DNA of 64,000 nt from Verrucomicrobiota bacterium (GCA_023432225.1 JAEYUW010000021.1:110407-174406), one strand, 5' to 3'. Counted from the first letter of the stretch, positions 41,202 through 51,523 are shown. Made by a program: numbers and translations. The notes: generated from the letters alone by a model not told the origin.

Positions 41202-42356
41202 TGAACGATACGTGTCGTGCTTCGCCGCGTGTGCCTCGCAGGCGCGCAGGACACGCAGCGTGTTGCCGCCCCAAAATTTGGCGAGTGCCTCGTCGCTCCA
41301 ACCCCGCGCGCGCAGGGCGCGCGTGAGATTCGGATAATCGCTCACTTGGTCGAGACCGGCTACGCCACCACCGCCATCGAAATCGCAACCGACGCCGACG
41401 TGATCGATACCGGCCACGGCAACCGCGTGCTCCACGTGCGCCACGTAATCGTCGAGCGTGCACGATGGCGCGGGATGCTCGCGATCGATCCGCGCCCATT
41501 CGCCGGCGAACTGCGCCCGGATTTCCGGTGTCAGCACGAGGTCCTTGAGCTTGAGCAGCAACTTCGCGCCCTCCTCCGTCTGCCGGTTGCCCGGCGCGTT
41601 CTTCACCGCGATCGGGAGCGCGTTGATTTGAATGACGCCGCCTTTCGCCGCAAGCGCCCGAAGGAGTTCGTCGCCGATGTTGCGCGGATGATCACACACC
41701 GCGCGGCAACCACTGTGCGTGAGGAGCGGCGGCGTGGCCGACATTTCGATCAAATCCCACAGTGCATCGTCCGACGCGTGCGAGGCGTCGAGCGCGATGC
41801 CGAGCCGGTTGCACTCGGCCATCACTTCCTTGCCGAACGGGCTCAGCCCGCCCCACTCCGGCGGCCGCGGATCAGTCGACGAGTCCGCGACGTCGTTGTG
41901 CAGCATGTGATTCAGGCCGAGCATGCGCACGCCAAGCGCGTGAAATCTCGCCACGTTCGCCGCGTCGAGCCCGAGCGAATAACTGTTCTCGATCGCGAGG
42001 TAGAACGCACGTTTGCCTTCGGCTTTGAGCCGCGGGCCGTCATCGGCCCGGAGCGCGATGCCGCAGCGATCCGCGTGTTGCGCGACCGTGGCGTGGATAC
42101 GCTCGAAGGCCTGCACCGCTTTCTCGTGCGCCAGCGCGAAACCCGCCGGCGTGCGCGCCGCCTGCGTCACGAACACGGCAAACCCGAGCGCATCGATGCC
42201 GCCCTCGACCATGCGCGGCAGATCGCATTGCGTGCGGTCCGTCGCGCGGTCGTGACGCGCGCCGAAATCCCAGCCGTCGCGCATGAGCGACGCGGTGGGC
42301 GTATCGATGTGGGTATCGATCGTGAAGAAGCCGTCGTGCGGACCGGGCTCAGACAT
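41196..42356 (-). CDS. Membrane dipeptidase (renal dipeptidase family, M19)
   Basis: A 386-aa zinc peptidase. Metal ligands are in DTHIDTPTAS (HxD), the bridging Glu of LAIENSYSLG, ALDASHASDD and THSGCRAVCDHPRN, with a TIM-barrel pattern around them. It hydrolyses dipeptides, often with a D-residue. The start at 42356 gives the family N-terminus (DGFFTIDTHID). The sequence continues right into the REP unit, and its stop codon is part of GTAG. The gene is divergent from trxB. Confidence 0.9.
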   Translation of the reverse strand: MSEPGPHDGFFTIDTHIDTPTASLMRDGWDFGARHDRATDRTQCDLPRMVEGGIDALGFAVFVTQAARTPAGFALAHEKAVQAFERIHATVAQHADRCGIALRADDGPRLKAEGKRAFYLAIENSYSLGLDAANVARFHALGVRMLGLNHMLHNDVADSSTDPRPPEWGGLSPFGKEVMAECNRLGIALDASHASDDALWDLIEMSATPPLLTHSGCRAVCDHPRNIGDELLRALAAKGGVIQINALPIAVKNAPGNRQTEEGAKLLLKLKDLVLTPEIRAQFAGEWARIDREHPAPSCTLDDYVAHVEHAVAVAGIDHVGVGCDFDGGGGVAGLDQVSDYPNLTRALRARGWSDEALAKFWGGNTLRVLRACEAHAAKHDTYRSL

Positions 42357-42584
42357 GGAGGGAAAGGTCCTCGTGCGAGGGCGCGGTCGCAACGCGAAAG
42401 GTCGGCGTTGCCGTGCCGACGACGCCGAGGCGCACAGCGCGCCCGGCAGAGTTCGGCGACCCCGCCCTACATTTTGGGGATTCGCGTCGCGTCGCGAGTT
42501 CGGGCGTCGCGATGGTTCTTTGGGCACAAAACTATCTGCGGAGTTGCGCTGACCGGCTCGGTGGCTTCTCTGAGTTCCTTTCCC

Positions 42585-43532
42585 ATGTCCGCCCCTCACA
42601 TCGAAAACGTCGTCATCGTCGGCACCGGTTGCGCCGGGCTCACCGCCGCCATCTACACCGGTCGCGCCAATCTGCAGCCGCTCGTCATCGAGGGTTCGCT
42701 GCCCGGCGGGCAGCTGACCACGACGTCGGAAGTGGAGAATTTCCCGGGTTTCCCGGAAGGCGTCGATGGCTTCATGCTGATGCAAAACCTCCGCAAGCAG
42801 GCGGAGAAATTCGGCACACGCTACGAGAGCGGCACGGTCGTCGGCCTCGATACGTCGAGCTGGCCGCACACGCTCAAGCTCGCCGACCGCGAGATCAAGG
42901 CGAAGGTCGTCATCGTCGCCACCGGCGCCTCGCCGCGCATGACCGGCATCCCCGGCGAAAAGGAACTCTACGGCGGCAAGGGCGTGACGACGTGCGCCAC
43001 CTGCGACGGCGCATTCTACCGCAACATGGACGTCGCCGTCATCGGCGGTGGCGACAGCGCGGCGGAGGAGGCGCTGTTTCTCACGCGTTTCGCCAAGAAA
43101 GTTTATCTCGTCCACCGCCGCGACACGCTGCGCGCCTCGAAGATCATGGCCGACCGCGCGACGTCGCACCCGAAGATCGAGTGTGTATGGGACAGCGTGC
43201 CGGTCGCCGTTGAAGGCGTCGCCGAGGGCTCGGTCTCCGGCCTGAAGATCAAGAACGTGAAGACGAACGCCGAGAGCGTGCTTCCGGTGAAAGGCATCTT
43301 CGTCGCCATCGGCCACGTGCCGAACACCGCGCCGTTCAAGGACGCCGTCGACACGGATGATCAAGGCTACTTCGTCCCCGTCGCGGGTTCGCAAGTGAAG
43401 ACCAAGACGCCCGGCGTCTACGTCGCCGGCGACTGCGCGGATCACCACTACCGCCAAGCCATCACCGCCGCCGGCATGGGTTGCCAAGCCGCGATCGAGG
43501 CCGAGCGCTGGCTGGCCGAGCACGGTGGCTGA
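42585..43532 (+). CDS. trxB: Thioredoxin reductase
   Basis: A 315-aa flavoprotein that reduces thioredoxin with NADPH. FAD-binding VVIVGTGCAGLTAAIYTGRA lies at the N-terminus. The redox-active C137-A-T-C140 is in TTCATCDGAF, the NADPH motif is VIGGGDSAAEEALFL, and the FAD motif is PGVYVAGDC. The ATG at 42585 begins MSAPHIENVV. It overlaps the next gene (a VanY-type peptidase) by 8 bp, so the two are coupled although functionally unrelated. Confidence 0.95.
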   Translation: MSAPHIENVVIVGTGCAGLTAAIYTGRANLQPLVIEGSLPGGQLTTTSEVENFPGFPEGVDGFMLMQNLRKQAEKFGTRYESGTVVGLDTSSWPHTLKLADREIKAKVVIVATGASPRMTGIPGEKELYGGKGVTTCATCDGAFYRNMDVAVIGGGDSAAEEALFLTRFAKKVYLVHRRDTLRASKIMADRATSHPKIECVWDSVPVAVEGVAEGSVSGLKIKNVKTNAESVLPVKGIFVAIGHVPNTAPFKDAVDTDDQGYFVPVAGSQVKTKTPGVYVAGDCADHHYRQAITAAGMGCQAAIEAERWLAEHGG

Positions 43533-44052
43533 GCATCGCCACGTGCGGCTCTGGGCCCGGCTCGGCATCCCCGCCGACTACCCACACGCGCGTGGATTGC
43601 CGCTCCAGCGCGAAGCGACGCGGCTCGTGCTCGTCGACCGCGCGCACGATGACGGCAAAGCCATCCGACTCACGCCGCGCGCCGCCGCCGCTTGGCGCCG
43701 CATGCAGGTCGCAGCCGCGGCCGACGGACTTACACTGCTGCCCCTGTCGGGATTCCGCAGCGTCGCGCGCCAGACGCAGATCATCCGCGGACATCTGGCA
43801 AACGGCCGGCCGCTCGCTGACATTCTTCGTTACGTCGCTGCGCCCGGTTGCAGCGAGCATCACACCGGTCGCGCAATCGACATCGGCTCGCCGGACGAAA
43901 AGGCGCACTTCGTGGCGGCGTTCGATCGCACGAAAGAGTTTCGCTGGCTGAAGCAAAACGCCTCGCGTTTCGGCTTCACGCTCTCCTATCCGAAGAACAA
44001 CCCGCACCGCATTGGCTACGAGCCGTGGCATTGGTGCTGGCGGGCAAAGTAG
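43525..44052 (+). CDS. VanY-type D-alanyl-D-alanine carboxypeptidase
   Basis: A 175-aa peptidase M15B protein with the zinc motif SEHHTGRAIDIG (S-x-H-x2-G-x2-x-D) and a WHW end (EPWHWCW). FRSVARQTQIIRG is the conserved helix before the active site. It trims cell-wall peptides. It starts with GTG at 43525, inside the 3' end of trxB. No signal peptide is visible, so either it acts in the cytoplasm or the true start is different. Its stop TAG is part of a GTAG REP. Confidence 0.87.
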   Translation: MAEHRHVRLWARLGIPADYPHARGLPLQREATRLVLVDRAHDDGKAIRLTPRAAAAWRRMQVAAAADGLTLLPLSGFRSVARQTQIIRGHLANGRPLADILRYVAAPGCSEHHTGRAIDIGSPDEKAHFVAAFDRTKEFRWLKQNASRFGFTLSYPKNNPHRIGYEPWHWCWRAK

Positions 44053-44141
44053 GTCCGGCTTCAGCCGGACCAAAGGGATTTCCGAATCGGGAATGACGCT
44101 CGCGATTCTGCGTCATTTGAGCCGGCTGAAGCCGGCCCTAC
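44049..44141. repeat. Opposed GTAG REP hairpins between vanY-type gene and opgH
   Basis: GTAGGTCCGGCTTCAGCCGG (44049-44071) faces an inverted GCCGGCTGAAGCCGGCCCTAC (44121-44141). The layout is the same as at 14007-14100. Confidence 0.8.
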
Positions 44142-46286
44142 TCACGCCGCCGCTTTCGGCGCGTAGGTGCCGAGCGCGTCGCGCCACCAGGGCGCGAGTT
44201 CGGCCAGCGGACGCGTCCAAACTTCGCGATGCAGGCGATCCATGGAGTCGGCATCGGCGAGCAGCGCGGTTTTTTCGTGCGACTTGAGTGCCGCCGGGCC
44301 TTCGCGCAGCAGATGCTCCTGCATCATGCGGAAATATTCGGTGATGCTCTCCGCCCGACCAGGCCGGTCGCGCAGCTGGCAGCGATGCACGGCGTTGACG
44401 TAGGGATCGACCACCGCACGCGTGAAGGCCACGTCGCGGCCGCTCATTTCATTCGTGAACGCCGCGGTCTCCGGCGTTTCGAGTTTGGCGTGCAACTCTC
44501 GCAGTTCGGCCGGGGGATCGAGCTCATCAGGCGTGCAGAGCAAGCCGGCGCGCTGCGCCGCGAGTCCGAAGCGACGCTGCGCGGTCAGCGCAGAGAACGG
44601 CACCGAGAGCACCATACCGAGCAGCACCGGCGACATCCAAGCCAGCAAGCCCGGCGCAAACAGCACGAGCACGAGCGTCCAGCCGAGACCGAGCAGCAAG
44701 TGGCCCTTGTGCGTCTCGTAGGCTTCGCGCCAGTTGATCGCATCCTCGCTCTCGCGGCGTTGCGTGACCCACTTCACCGCGCCGCTGCCGAGCAGGATCG
44801 ACACGACGAACTTCGAGTGGAAAAGCATCAGCACCGGCGCGAGCAGGATGGAGAAAAGCACCTCCGTCAGCACCCCGGCGCAGACTTTGCCGAAGCCGCC
44901 GAAGCGCGCCATGCCGCCGGGCTGCAACGCGAGATCGAGCACCGCGAGGATTTTTGAAAGGAAGAGCAACACGAACGTGCCGAGCGCCAGCACCGCGGCC
45001 TGGGCGCCGGCGGGCAGGCCGAGAAGATTGGCGACGCCCGGCTCGGGAATCCACGTGAGTCCCGTTTGGTTGAAACCGACCATGAACAGCGTGCCGATGA
45101 TCAGCGAAATGAACCAGAACAACGACGAGCTGTAGGCGAGGATGCCCATCGCAAAATGCACGCGACTCACGCTGTGCAGTCCGCGCGCGAAGACCAGCCA
45201 CACGTGCTGCATGTTGCCCTGCGCCCAACGGCGGTCGCGCTTCGCGTAGTCGATCAGCGTCGGCGGCAATTCCTCGTAGGTGCCCTCAAGACCGGGCGTG
45301 AGCCACACCTCGTAGCCGGCACGGCGCAGCAGCGCGGCCTCGACGAAATCGTGCGAGAGAATGCGTCCGCCGAACGGCTCACGGCCCGGCAACTGCGGCA
45401 GCGCACAGTGGTCGATGAAAGCCTTCACGCGGATGATGGCGTTGTGCCCCCAATAGTTGCCCTCGCTCTGCTGCCAGTAATTCAAGCCCGAGAGGAAAAT
45501 CGGGCCGTAGAGTCGCGACGAGAATTGCAGCACGCGCGCGAAGAACGTCTCGGCGCCCATGAGCGCGGGCGCCGACTGGATGAGGCCGGCGCGCGGGTTG
45601 CGCTCCATCAGACGCACCATCGTGACGATCGATTCGCCCGCCATGACGCTGTCGGCATCGAGCACGACCATGTAGCGATAGCGACGGCCCCAACGGCGCA
45701 GGAAGTCACCGAGGTTGCCGGCCTTCTTGTTCGAGTTGATGCGACGCTTGCGGTAAAAGATGCGGCCACGTGCGCCGAGCTCACGACAGAGCTCCACCCA
45801 CGCGAGCTCTTCCTTGATCCACTGGTCGGGCTCGGTCGAATCGCTGAGGATGAAAAAGTCGAAATGCTCGAGTTGCCCCGTGCACTCGATGGATTTGTAG
45901 ATCGCGCGGAGCCCGGCGAAGACGCGCGTCACTTCCTCGTTGTAAACCGGCAACACGATCGCGGTCGGCGCGAGCGGCACGGTCGTGGGATCGTCGGGCA
46001 ACGTGCGGAAGATCGTGGCGCGGTCGCCTTTGCCGCGTCGGGCCAGAAAACCGAAGGCCGCCTGCGACGCGCCGAAGGCGAGCAATCCAAACAGCAGCGT
46101 GAACAACGCCCAGATGAGCCACGCCGAGCCCTTCAGCGGCATGCCCCAGAGCAGATCGCCCATGAGGAACGAGCCGGTGGCGGTGACGACAACGACGAAC
46201 GTCACGACGGCCGTGCGCCGGCGAGTGATGCGCGAGGGCGAGTGCAGCTCGAACGGCAGGAGCGGAACTTTGAAGCGGAAGCCCAT
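44142..46286 (-). CDS. opgH: Glucans biosynthesis glucosyltransferase (OpgH/MdoH)
   Basis: A 714-aa inner-membrane family-2 glycosyltransferase that builds the beta-1,2-glucan backbone of osmoregulated periplasmic glucans. Membrane helices lie at about 25-60 and 390-600. The GT motifs are LDADS (209-213, the D-x-D metal site) and DRRWAQGN (351-358, the Q/RxxRW motif), with the OpgH-typical SEGNYWGHNAI at 274-284. It follows a small membrane protein gene and opgG on the same strand. It is shorter than E. coli OpgH (847 aa) mainly at the N-terminus. Confidence 0.93.
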   Translation of the reverse strand: MGFRFKVPLLPFELHSPSRITRRRTAVVTFVVVVTATGSFLMGDLLWGMPLKGSAWLIWALFTLLFGLLAFGASQAAFGFLARRGKGDRATIFRTLPDDPTTVPLAPTAIVLPVYNEEVTRVFAGLRAIYKSIECTGQLEHFDFFILSDSTEPDQWIKEELAWVELCRELGARGRIFYRKRRINSNKKAGNLGDFLRRWGRRYRYMVVLDADSVMAGESIVTMVRLMERNPRAGLIQSAPALMGAETFFARVLQFSSRLYGPIFLSGLNYWQQSEGNYWGHNAIIRVKAFIDHCALPQLPGREPFGGRILSHDFVEAALLRRAGYEVWLTPGLEGTYEELPPTLIDYAKRDRRWAQGNMQHVWLVFARGLHSVSRVHFAMGILAYSSSLFWFISLIIGTLFMVGFNQTGLTWIPEPGVANLLGLPAGAQAAVLALGTFVLLFLSKILAVLDLALQPGGMARFGGFGKVCAGVLTEVLFSILLAPVLMLFHSKFVVSILLGSGAVKWVTQRRESEDAINWREAYETHKGHLLLGLGWTLVLVLFAPGLLAWMSPVLLGMVLSVPFSALTAQRRFGLAAQRAGLLCTPDELDPPAELRELHAKLETPETAAFTNEMSGRDVAFTRAVVDPYVNAVHRCQLRDRPGRAESITEYFRMMQEHLLREGPAALKSHEKTALLADADSMDRLHREVWTRPLAELAPWWRDALGTYAPKAAA

Positions 46287-46287
46287 C

Positions 46288-46875
46288 TCAGTAACGCACC
46301 GCGTAGAACGCCGCGGCGAGTGCGCCGAGGTAGATCAGCCACGTGGCCACGCCGCGCAGGAAAGGCCATTTGTCGAAGCTGCGCCACGTCGTGTCGGCCA
46401 CCTCGGAAACGGGACCGAGGTCGATGTCACGCGGCGTCATGTTGGAAAACTCCAGGTCGGGACCGGCTTCGACGTAAGTGGTGCGCAGTTCACGCAGCAT
46501 CTCGGCGGGCGGCTCGTCCTCGCGCAGGAAGTGTTGCGGCCAGCGTTGCGGCAGATCGGCGAGGTGCACCGCGGCGCGTTCGTGGGCGAAGCGCCGGCCG
46601 GGGTTTTCCGCCGGATCGAGGCCGACGTGCATCTGAATCCAGCCGTCGATGAGGAGCATGGCCGCATCGGCCGCGATCTCGACCGGATGTTGCTCCTGCT
46701 GCGCCGCCCGACGCTCGCGGGCGAAGCTGAGCACTTGCTCGGTGAGTTCCTCGAGTCGGCCGGGCGGAACGCCGTGCGCGCTCAGGTAAGCGCGGACGCG
46801 CTCGCGCGCCTCGGCCCAAGCCGCGGCATCGGCCACTGTGCCGGCCGCGTTCACGGTTTCCAGGACATCGCCCAT
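46288..46875 (-). CDS. Small membrane protein encoded between opgG and opgH
   Basis: A 195-aa protein. A helical soluble region (MGDVLETVNAAGTVADAAAW onward) with Arg/Glu-rich stretches is followed by one membrane helix at the very C-terminus (GVATWLIYLGALAAAFYAV). The start lies 25 bp inside opgG, and it ends 1 bp before opgH, so all three are one transcription unit. No family is recognised. Position suggests it helps glucan synthesis or anchors OpgG/OpgH, possibly as a partner of OpgH's missing N-terminal part. Confidence 0.65.
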   Translation of the reverse strand: MGDVLETVNAAGTVADAAAWAEARERVRAYLSAHGVPPGRLEELTEQVLSFARERRAAQQEQHPVEIAADAAMLLIDGWIQMHVGLDPAENPGRRFAHERAAVHLADLPQRWPQHFLREDEPPAEMLRELRTTYVEAGPDLEFSNMTPRDIDLGPVSEVADTTWRSFDKWPFLRGVATWLIYLGALAAAFYAVRY

Positions 46876-48374
46876 GTCTCGGTCACCACTTTGTCGCCCA
46901 GTTTGAGGCGCGCCCGCAGCTCGGTGACCGGCGCATCGGGCGCCGCGGAGAACGCCATCACGAGGCGCCACGAGCCGTCCTGCTCGTTGCGCACCACGTG
47001 CGTGTGCTCGAGCTTGGCCGGGCCGGCGGTGACGATCTCCGGAAAAAGTTCGGCGTTGGGCGGGACGAGTTCGGGCGTGAGGCCGTTGAAATCGACCACG
47101 AAGCGCGTGCGGTTGTTGGCACCGTCGTGCACGGTCTGGCGTGTCGAGCGCACCCAGCCGGGCACGCCGCCGAAGGTCGCGGCGTTGGTCCAGTGTAGGC
47201 GCCAGGCCAGCTCGAGTGGTTTGCCGGGAGCGACCGGTTGGTCGGGCGTGAAGAACGCGACGATGTTGTCGTTGAACTCGTTCCCCGCCGGCATCTCCAC
47301 GAGGCGCACGCGACCGGCGGGCCATTGGCCGACGGTTTCGACCCACACGCTTGGACGCAGGTGGTAGAACGCTTCGAGGTCTTCGTAGTTCGAGAACAAG
47401 CGATCGCGCTGCAGCAACCCGAAGCCCGCGAGCGAAGGCGCGGCGAAGTCGCTGCGCTGGAGGCCGGCGGGATTTGTCAGCGGACGCCAGATGCGCTCGT
47501 CTTTGCTCGGCGCGATGAGCAAGCCGTCAGAGTCGTGCACCTCGGGACGGAAATCGCCAAAATGGTGCGGCGACATCTCGCCATACCAGAACATGCTCGT
47601 GAGCGGCGCGAAGCCAGGGAGGTCCACATTGGCGCGGAAGTGGAGCGTCGCACGGACGTCGATGACGGTCTCTGCACCCGGCGTGATCACGAAGCTGTAG
47701 GCGCCGCAGACCGATTTGCTGTCGAGCAGCGCGTGCACGGTGAGCGATTTCGCGCCGGGATCGGGTTTGCCGAGCCAGAACTCGATGAAGGCCGGAAACT
47801 CCTCGGGCGCGGGACCACCGGAGTTGAGCGCAAGGCCACGCGCGGAAATGCCGTAGCGTTGCTCCTTCGCGAGCGCGCGAAAGTAGCTGGCGCCGAGAAA
47901 AGAGACGATCTCATCCCATTTGCCGGGAGCGTTGATCTCGTGGATCACGCGGAAGCCCGCGTAGTTCAGCCCGCGCTTGGCCCAGAACGATGGTTTGAGT
48001 TCCTGGTAGTCGAAAAATTTCTGGGTGAACGGAATCGGCTGCGTGTGCGTCGACGTGAACTCGTGAACCTCGAGCGTCTGGTTGAAGAGGTAGCCCGGAT
48101 GGAAAAACTGGACCTGAAACGGCAGGTTGTCCGAACGCCACAGGGAGTTCTCCGGAATGAAGCGAATGCGCCGGTAGGCGTCGTAGCCGAGCTTGCGAAA
48201 AAAGGGGCTGACCTGTTCGCGCGGCGGCTCGTAGGGCTCGTTGGCGATCTCGGCGGCGAGCTGCTTCACGTATTCGTGGTCGACGGTGACGCGCTCCACT
48301 CCAGCCGCGACGAGCGCGGCCGGGGCGATACACACGAGCGCCGCGCAGGCGGCGGTGAGACGATGAAAATTCAT
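46851..48374 (-). CDS. opgG: Periplasmic glucan biosynthesis protein G
   Basis: A 507-aa protein with signal peptide (MNFHRLTAACAALVCIAPAA). It matches OpgG/MdoG: ANEPYEPPREQVSPFFRKLG and YDAYRRIRFIPENSLWR at the N-terminal half, GISARGLALNSG, and the PPNAELFPEIVTAG region near the end. OpgG acts in the periplasm to shape or branch the glucan backbone made by OpgH. The ATG at 48374 is used; a TTG three codons upstream is less likely. It forms an operon with the small membrane protein and opgH. Confidence 0.93.
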   Translation of the reverse strand: MNFHRLTAACAALVCIAPAALVAAGVERVTVDHEYVKQLAAEIANEPYEPPREQVSPFFRKLGYDAYRRIRFIPENSLWRSDNLPFQVQFFHPGYLFNQTLEVHEFTSTHTQPIPFTQKFFDYQELKPSFWAKRGLNYAGFRVIHEINAPGKWDEIVSFLGASYFRALAKEQRYGISARGLALNSGGPAPEEFPAFIEFWLGKPDPGAKSLTVHALLDSKSVCGAYSFVITPGAETVIDVRATLHFRANVDLPGFAPLTSMFWYGEMSPHHFGDFRPEVHDSDGLLIAPSKDERIWRPLTNPAGLQRSDFAAPSLAGFGLLQRDRLFSNYEDLEAFYHLRPSVWVETVGQWPAGRVRLVEMPAGNEFNDNIVAFFTPDQPVAPGKPLELAWRLHWTNAATFGGVPGWVRSTRQTVHDGANNRTRFVVDFNGLTPELVPPNAELFPEIVTAGPAKLEHTHVVRNEQDGSWRLVMAFSAAPDAPVTELRARLKLGDKVVTETWAMSWKP

Positions 48375-48581
48375 TCCGTTCAACCTGCTAACCTCCCGAG
48401 GAATCGGGGACCACTCAATTTAAGCAGAACCCAGGCCGGTCTGGCCGGGGCCTTCGCCCCAATCGGGGAGAACGGCGCGCAGTCCGCAGGCTGAATCATG
48501 GGAGAATCGGGCACTTTACCGTGTGTCCGGCCGCGCCGGCCAAGAGTTCCCCTACTAGAGCCCAGTAATGACACAGGTTAT

Positions 48582-48596
48582 TTAGAACTATTCTAA
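48582..48596. promoter_or_regulatory. PerR/Fur-like box
   Basis: TTAGAAC-T-ATTCTAA is a 7-1-7 inverted repeat with one mismatch, close to the PerR/Fur consensus (TTATAATnATTATAA type). It lies 53 bp before the Fur-family gene in an AT-rich patch unlike its surroundings, suggesting autoregulation. Confidence 0.6.
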
Positions 48597-48648
48597 TTAT
48601 CACTTGAAACTCAGTCCCAACCGCATTGCGTTCACCGCTCCTCTCTCA

Positions 48649-49101
48649 ATGGAATCCACGCCCTTCACTCCCGACGCGCTCGTCAAGCGCCTGACCGACT
48701 CCGGCCTGCGACCCACGCCGCAGCGCGAAGTCGTGTTCAAGATGATCGTCGAGAAACGCGATCATCCGACGGCCGACGAGATTTTCGCCCGCGTGAAGTC
48801 GCAGATGCCCACTATCTCGCTTGCGACGGTTTACAACTGCCTCGAAACGCTCGTGCAATGCGGCCTCGTGCGTCAGGTGAACTTCGAGCGCGCGCCCACC
48901 CGCTATTGCCCGAATCTCTGCCAGCACGCGCACTTCCACGACGAGGCGACGGGCGAGGTGCACGATATCGATCTGCCCGCCGACGTGATCGCACGCCTGC
49001 GCGAGTTGTTGCCCGCCGGCTTCGACGCGACCGACATCGAACTCAGTTTCCGCGGCAAAGCCGCCGCCGGCGTCGCCGCCATTTCGCACGGCACCAACTA
49101 A
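48649..49101 (+). CDS. Fur-family transcriptional regulator (PerR-like)
   Basis: A 150-aa protein. A winged helix (LRPTPQREVVFKMIVEKRDH, TISLATVYNCLETLVQCGLV) precedes the metal-sensing domain with CQHAHFHDEATGEVHDIDLP. The usual second CxxC for the structural Zn is not visible, only one Cys (NLCQHAHF), as in some PerR/Irr-like variants. The ATG at 48649 is chosen over an upstream TTG. It is the first gene of the run into sufC, so it probably regulates Fe-S assembly in response to iron or peroxide. Confidence 0.85.
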   Translation: MESTPFTPDALVKRLTDSGLRPTPQREVVFKMIVEKRDHPTADEIFARVKSQMPTISLATVYNCLETLVQCGLVRQVNFERAPTRYCPNLCQHAHFHDEATGEVHDIDLPADVIARLRELLPAGFDATDIELSFRGKAAAGVAAISHGTN

Positions 49102-49163
49102 ACGCCCCGCCGCCCGCCTTCTCTTTTCACCTTCACTCTCACTTTCACCTTCACTCCCCGGAC

Positions 49164-49925
<762 letters not shown>

Positions 49926-49942
49926 TCTGAAAAGCCGATCTC

Positions 49943-50040
49943 GTCACAGAGCCAAACCAGAGAACCACAGAGCACACAGAGACTTTGAACTGGATTCCCA
50001 TCCTCTGTGACCTCTGTGCCCCTCCCTCCGCCTCTGTGAC
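49943..50040 (+). repeat. CACAGAG-type inverted repeat between sufC and sufB
   Basis: The left part TCACAGAG..ACCACAGAGCACACAGAG is inverse-complementary to the right part CCTCTGTGACCTCTGTG..GCCTCTGTGACTCA. Together they can form a long imperfect RNA hairpin in the suf transcript. A second such repeat lies between sufB and sufD. Confidence 0.75.
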
Positions 50041-50072
50041 TCACTCCTAAAATCTCCGCTCCCACTTTCCTC

Positions 50073-51515
50073 ATGAAACCTCCGAGTGAAACCGACGCCA
50101 TCGACGTGCCGATCGAGAATCCCGTCGCCGGCATCGACCAATCCGCCGGCAATTTCAGCTACGACGTGAACTACGAGTTCGACGCCGGCACCGGCCTCAC
50201 GGAAAACACCGTCCGCTACATCAGCTCGGTGAAGAAGGAAGCCGACTGGCTCCTCGATTTCCGCCTCAAGGCCCTCAAGACCTTCCTCGAGAAACCCATG
50301 CCCACGCATTGGGCGACGAAGGATCTTGAGAACATCAATTTCGACAAGATCCGCTATTACCTCGCGAGCGGCCAGAAGCCGAAGCGCACGTGGGACGAAG
50401 TCCCCGACGACATCAAGAAGACCTTCGAACGCCTCGGCATCCCCGAGCAGGAGCGCAAGTTCCTCGCCGGCGTCGAAGCGCAATTCGACTCCGAAGCGGC
50501 CTACTCGAACATCAAGGAAGCCGTCGCGAAGCAGGGCGTCATCTTCGTCAACTCCACCGAAGGCCTCCGCGAGCATCCGGAAATTTTCCGCAAGTTCTTC
50601 GGCAAGGTCATCCCGACCGGCGACAACAAGTTCTCCGCGCTCAACAGCGCGGTGTTCTCCGGCGGCTCGTTCATCTACGTGCCGCCCGGCGTGAAGGTCG
50701 CCCAACCGCTCCAGGCCTACTTCCGCATCAACGCCGAAAACTTCGGGCAGTTCGAGCGCACCCTCATCATCGCCGACGAGGGCTCCGAGGTCGTTTACAT
50801 GGAAGGCTGCACCGCGCCGAAGTTCTCCACCTCGACGCTCCACAGCGCCGTCGTCGAACTCGTCGCGCTCAAGGGCGCCAAGATCCAATACATCACCGTC
50901 CAGAACTGGGCCGCCAACGTCTTCAACCTCGTCACCAAGCGCGGTGTCGCGCACGAGGACGCCGAGATCAAGTGGATCGACTGCAATATCGGCAGCCGCC
51001 TCACGATGAAATACCCCGGCGTCGTCCTGAAGGGAAAGCGCGCCCGCGGCGAAGTCATCTCCATCGCCCTCGCCAACGACGGCCAGCACCAGGACACCGG
51101 CGCGAAGATGATTCACGCCGCCGACGACACGACCTCCAACGTCGTCTCGAAATCCATCTCCGTCGGCCAGGGCCGCGCGACCTATCGCGGCCAGGTGCAC
51201 ATCCCGAAGCACCTGAAGGGTTGCAAAAACAACACCGAGTGCGACGCGCTGCTGATCAACACCAACAGCCGCACCGACACCTATCCCGCGATCACCGTCC
51301 GCGGCGACCGCAACGCCACGCAGCACGAGGCCTCCGTCTCGAAGGTTTCCGAAGACATGATCTTCTACATGCAGCAGCGCGGCCTCACCGAAGGCCAGGC
51401 CATGAGCCTCGCCGTGAACGGCTTCATCAACGACCTCGCCCGCCAGTTCCCCATGGAATACAGCGTCGAACTCAAGCGCCTCATCGACCTCGAAATGGAA
51501 GGCAGCGTGGGCTAA
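50073..51515 (+). CDS. sufB: Fe-S cluster scaffold protein SufB
   Basis: A 480-aa core subunit of the SufBC2D scaffold, on which clusters are built from SufE-delivered sulfide. Diagnostic features are SGGSFIYVPPGVKVAQPLQA, CTAPKFSTSTLHSAVVELVA, HLKGCKNNTECDALLINT, and AVNGFINDLARQFPMEYSVE at the end. The length matches the family. It lies between two CACAGAG hairpins in the sufC-sufB-sufD order. Confidence 0.96.
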   Translation: MKPPSETDAIDVPIENPVAGIDQSAGNFSYDVNYEFDAGTGLTENTVRYISSVKKEADWLLDFRLKALKTFLEKPMPTHWATKDLENINFDKIRYYLASGQKPKRTWDEVPDDIKKTFERLGIPEQERKFLAGVEAQFDSEAAYSNIKEAVAKQGVIFVNSTEGLREHPEIFRKFFGKVIPTGDNKFSALNSAVFSGGSFIYVPPGVKVAQPLQAYFRINAENFGQFERTLIIADEGSEVVYMEGCTAPKFSTSTLHSAVVELVALKGAKIQYITVQNWAANVFNLVTKRGVAHEDAEIKWIDCNIGSRLTMKYPGVVLKGKRARGEVISIALANDGQHQDTGAKMIHAADDTTSNVVSKSISVGQGRATYRGQVHIPKHLKGCKNNTECDALLINTNSRTDTYPAITVRGDRNATQHEASVSKVSEDMIFYMQQRGLTEGQAMSLAVNGFINDLARQFPMEYSVELKRLIDLEMEGSVG

Positions 51516-51523
51516 CGACGAAT

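Noticed and set aside
42454..42470. CTAC-ending GC-rich stretch before trxB as another REP
   Set aside because: The arms do not pair convincingly, so it was not counted among the REP hairpins.
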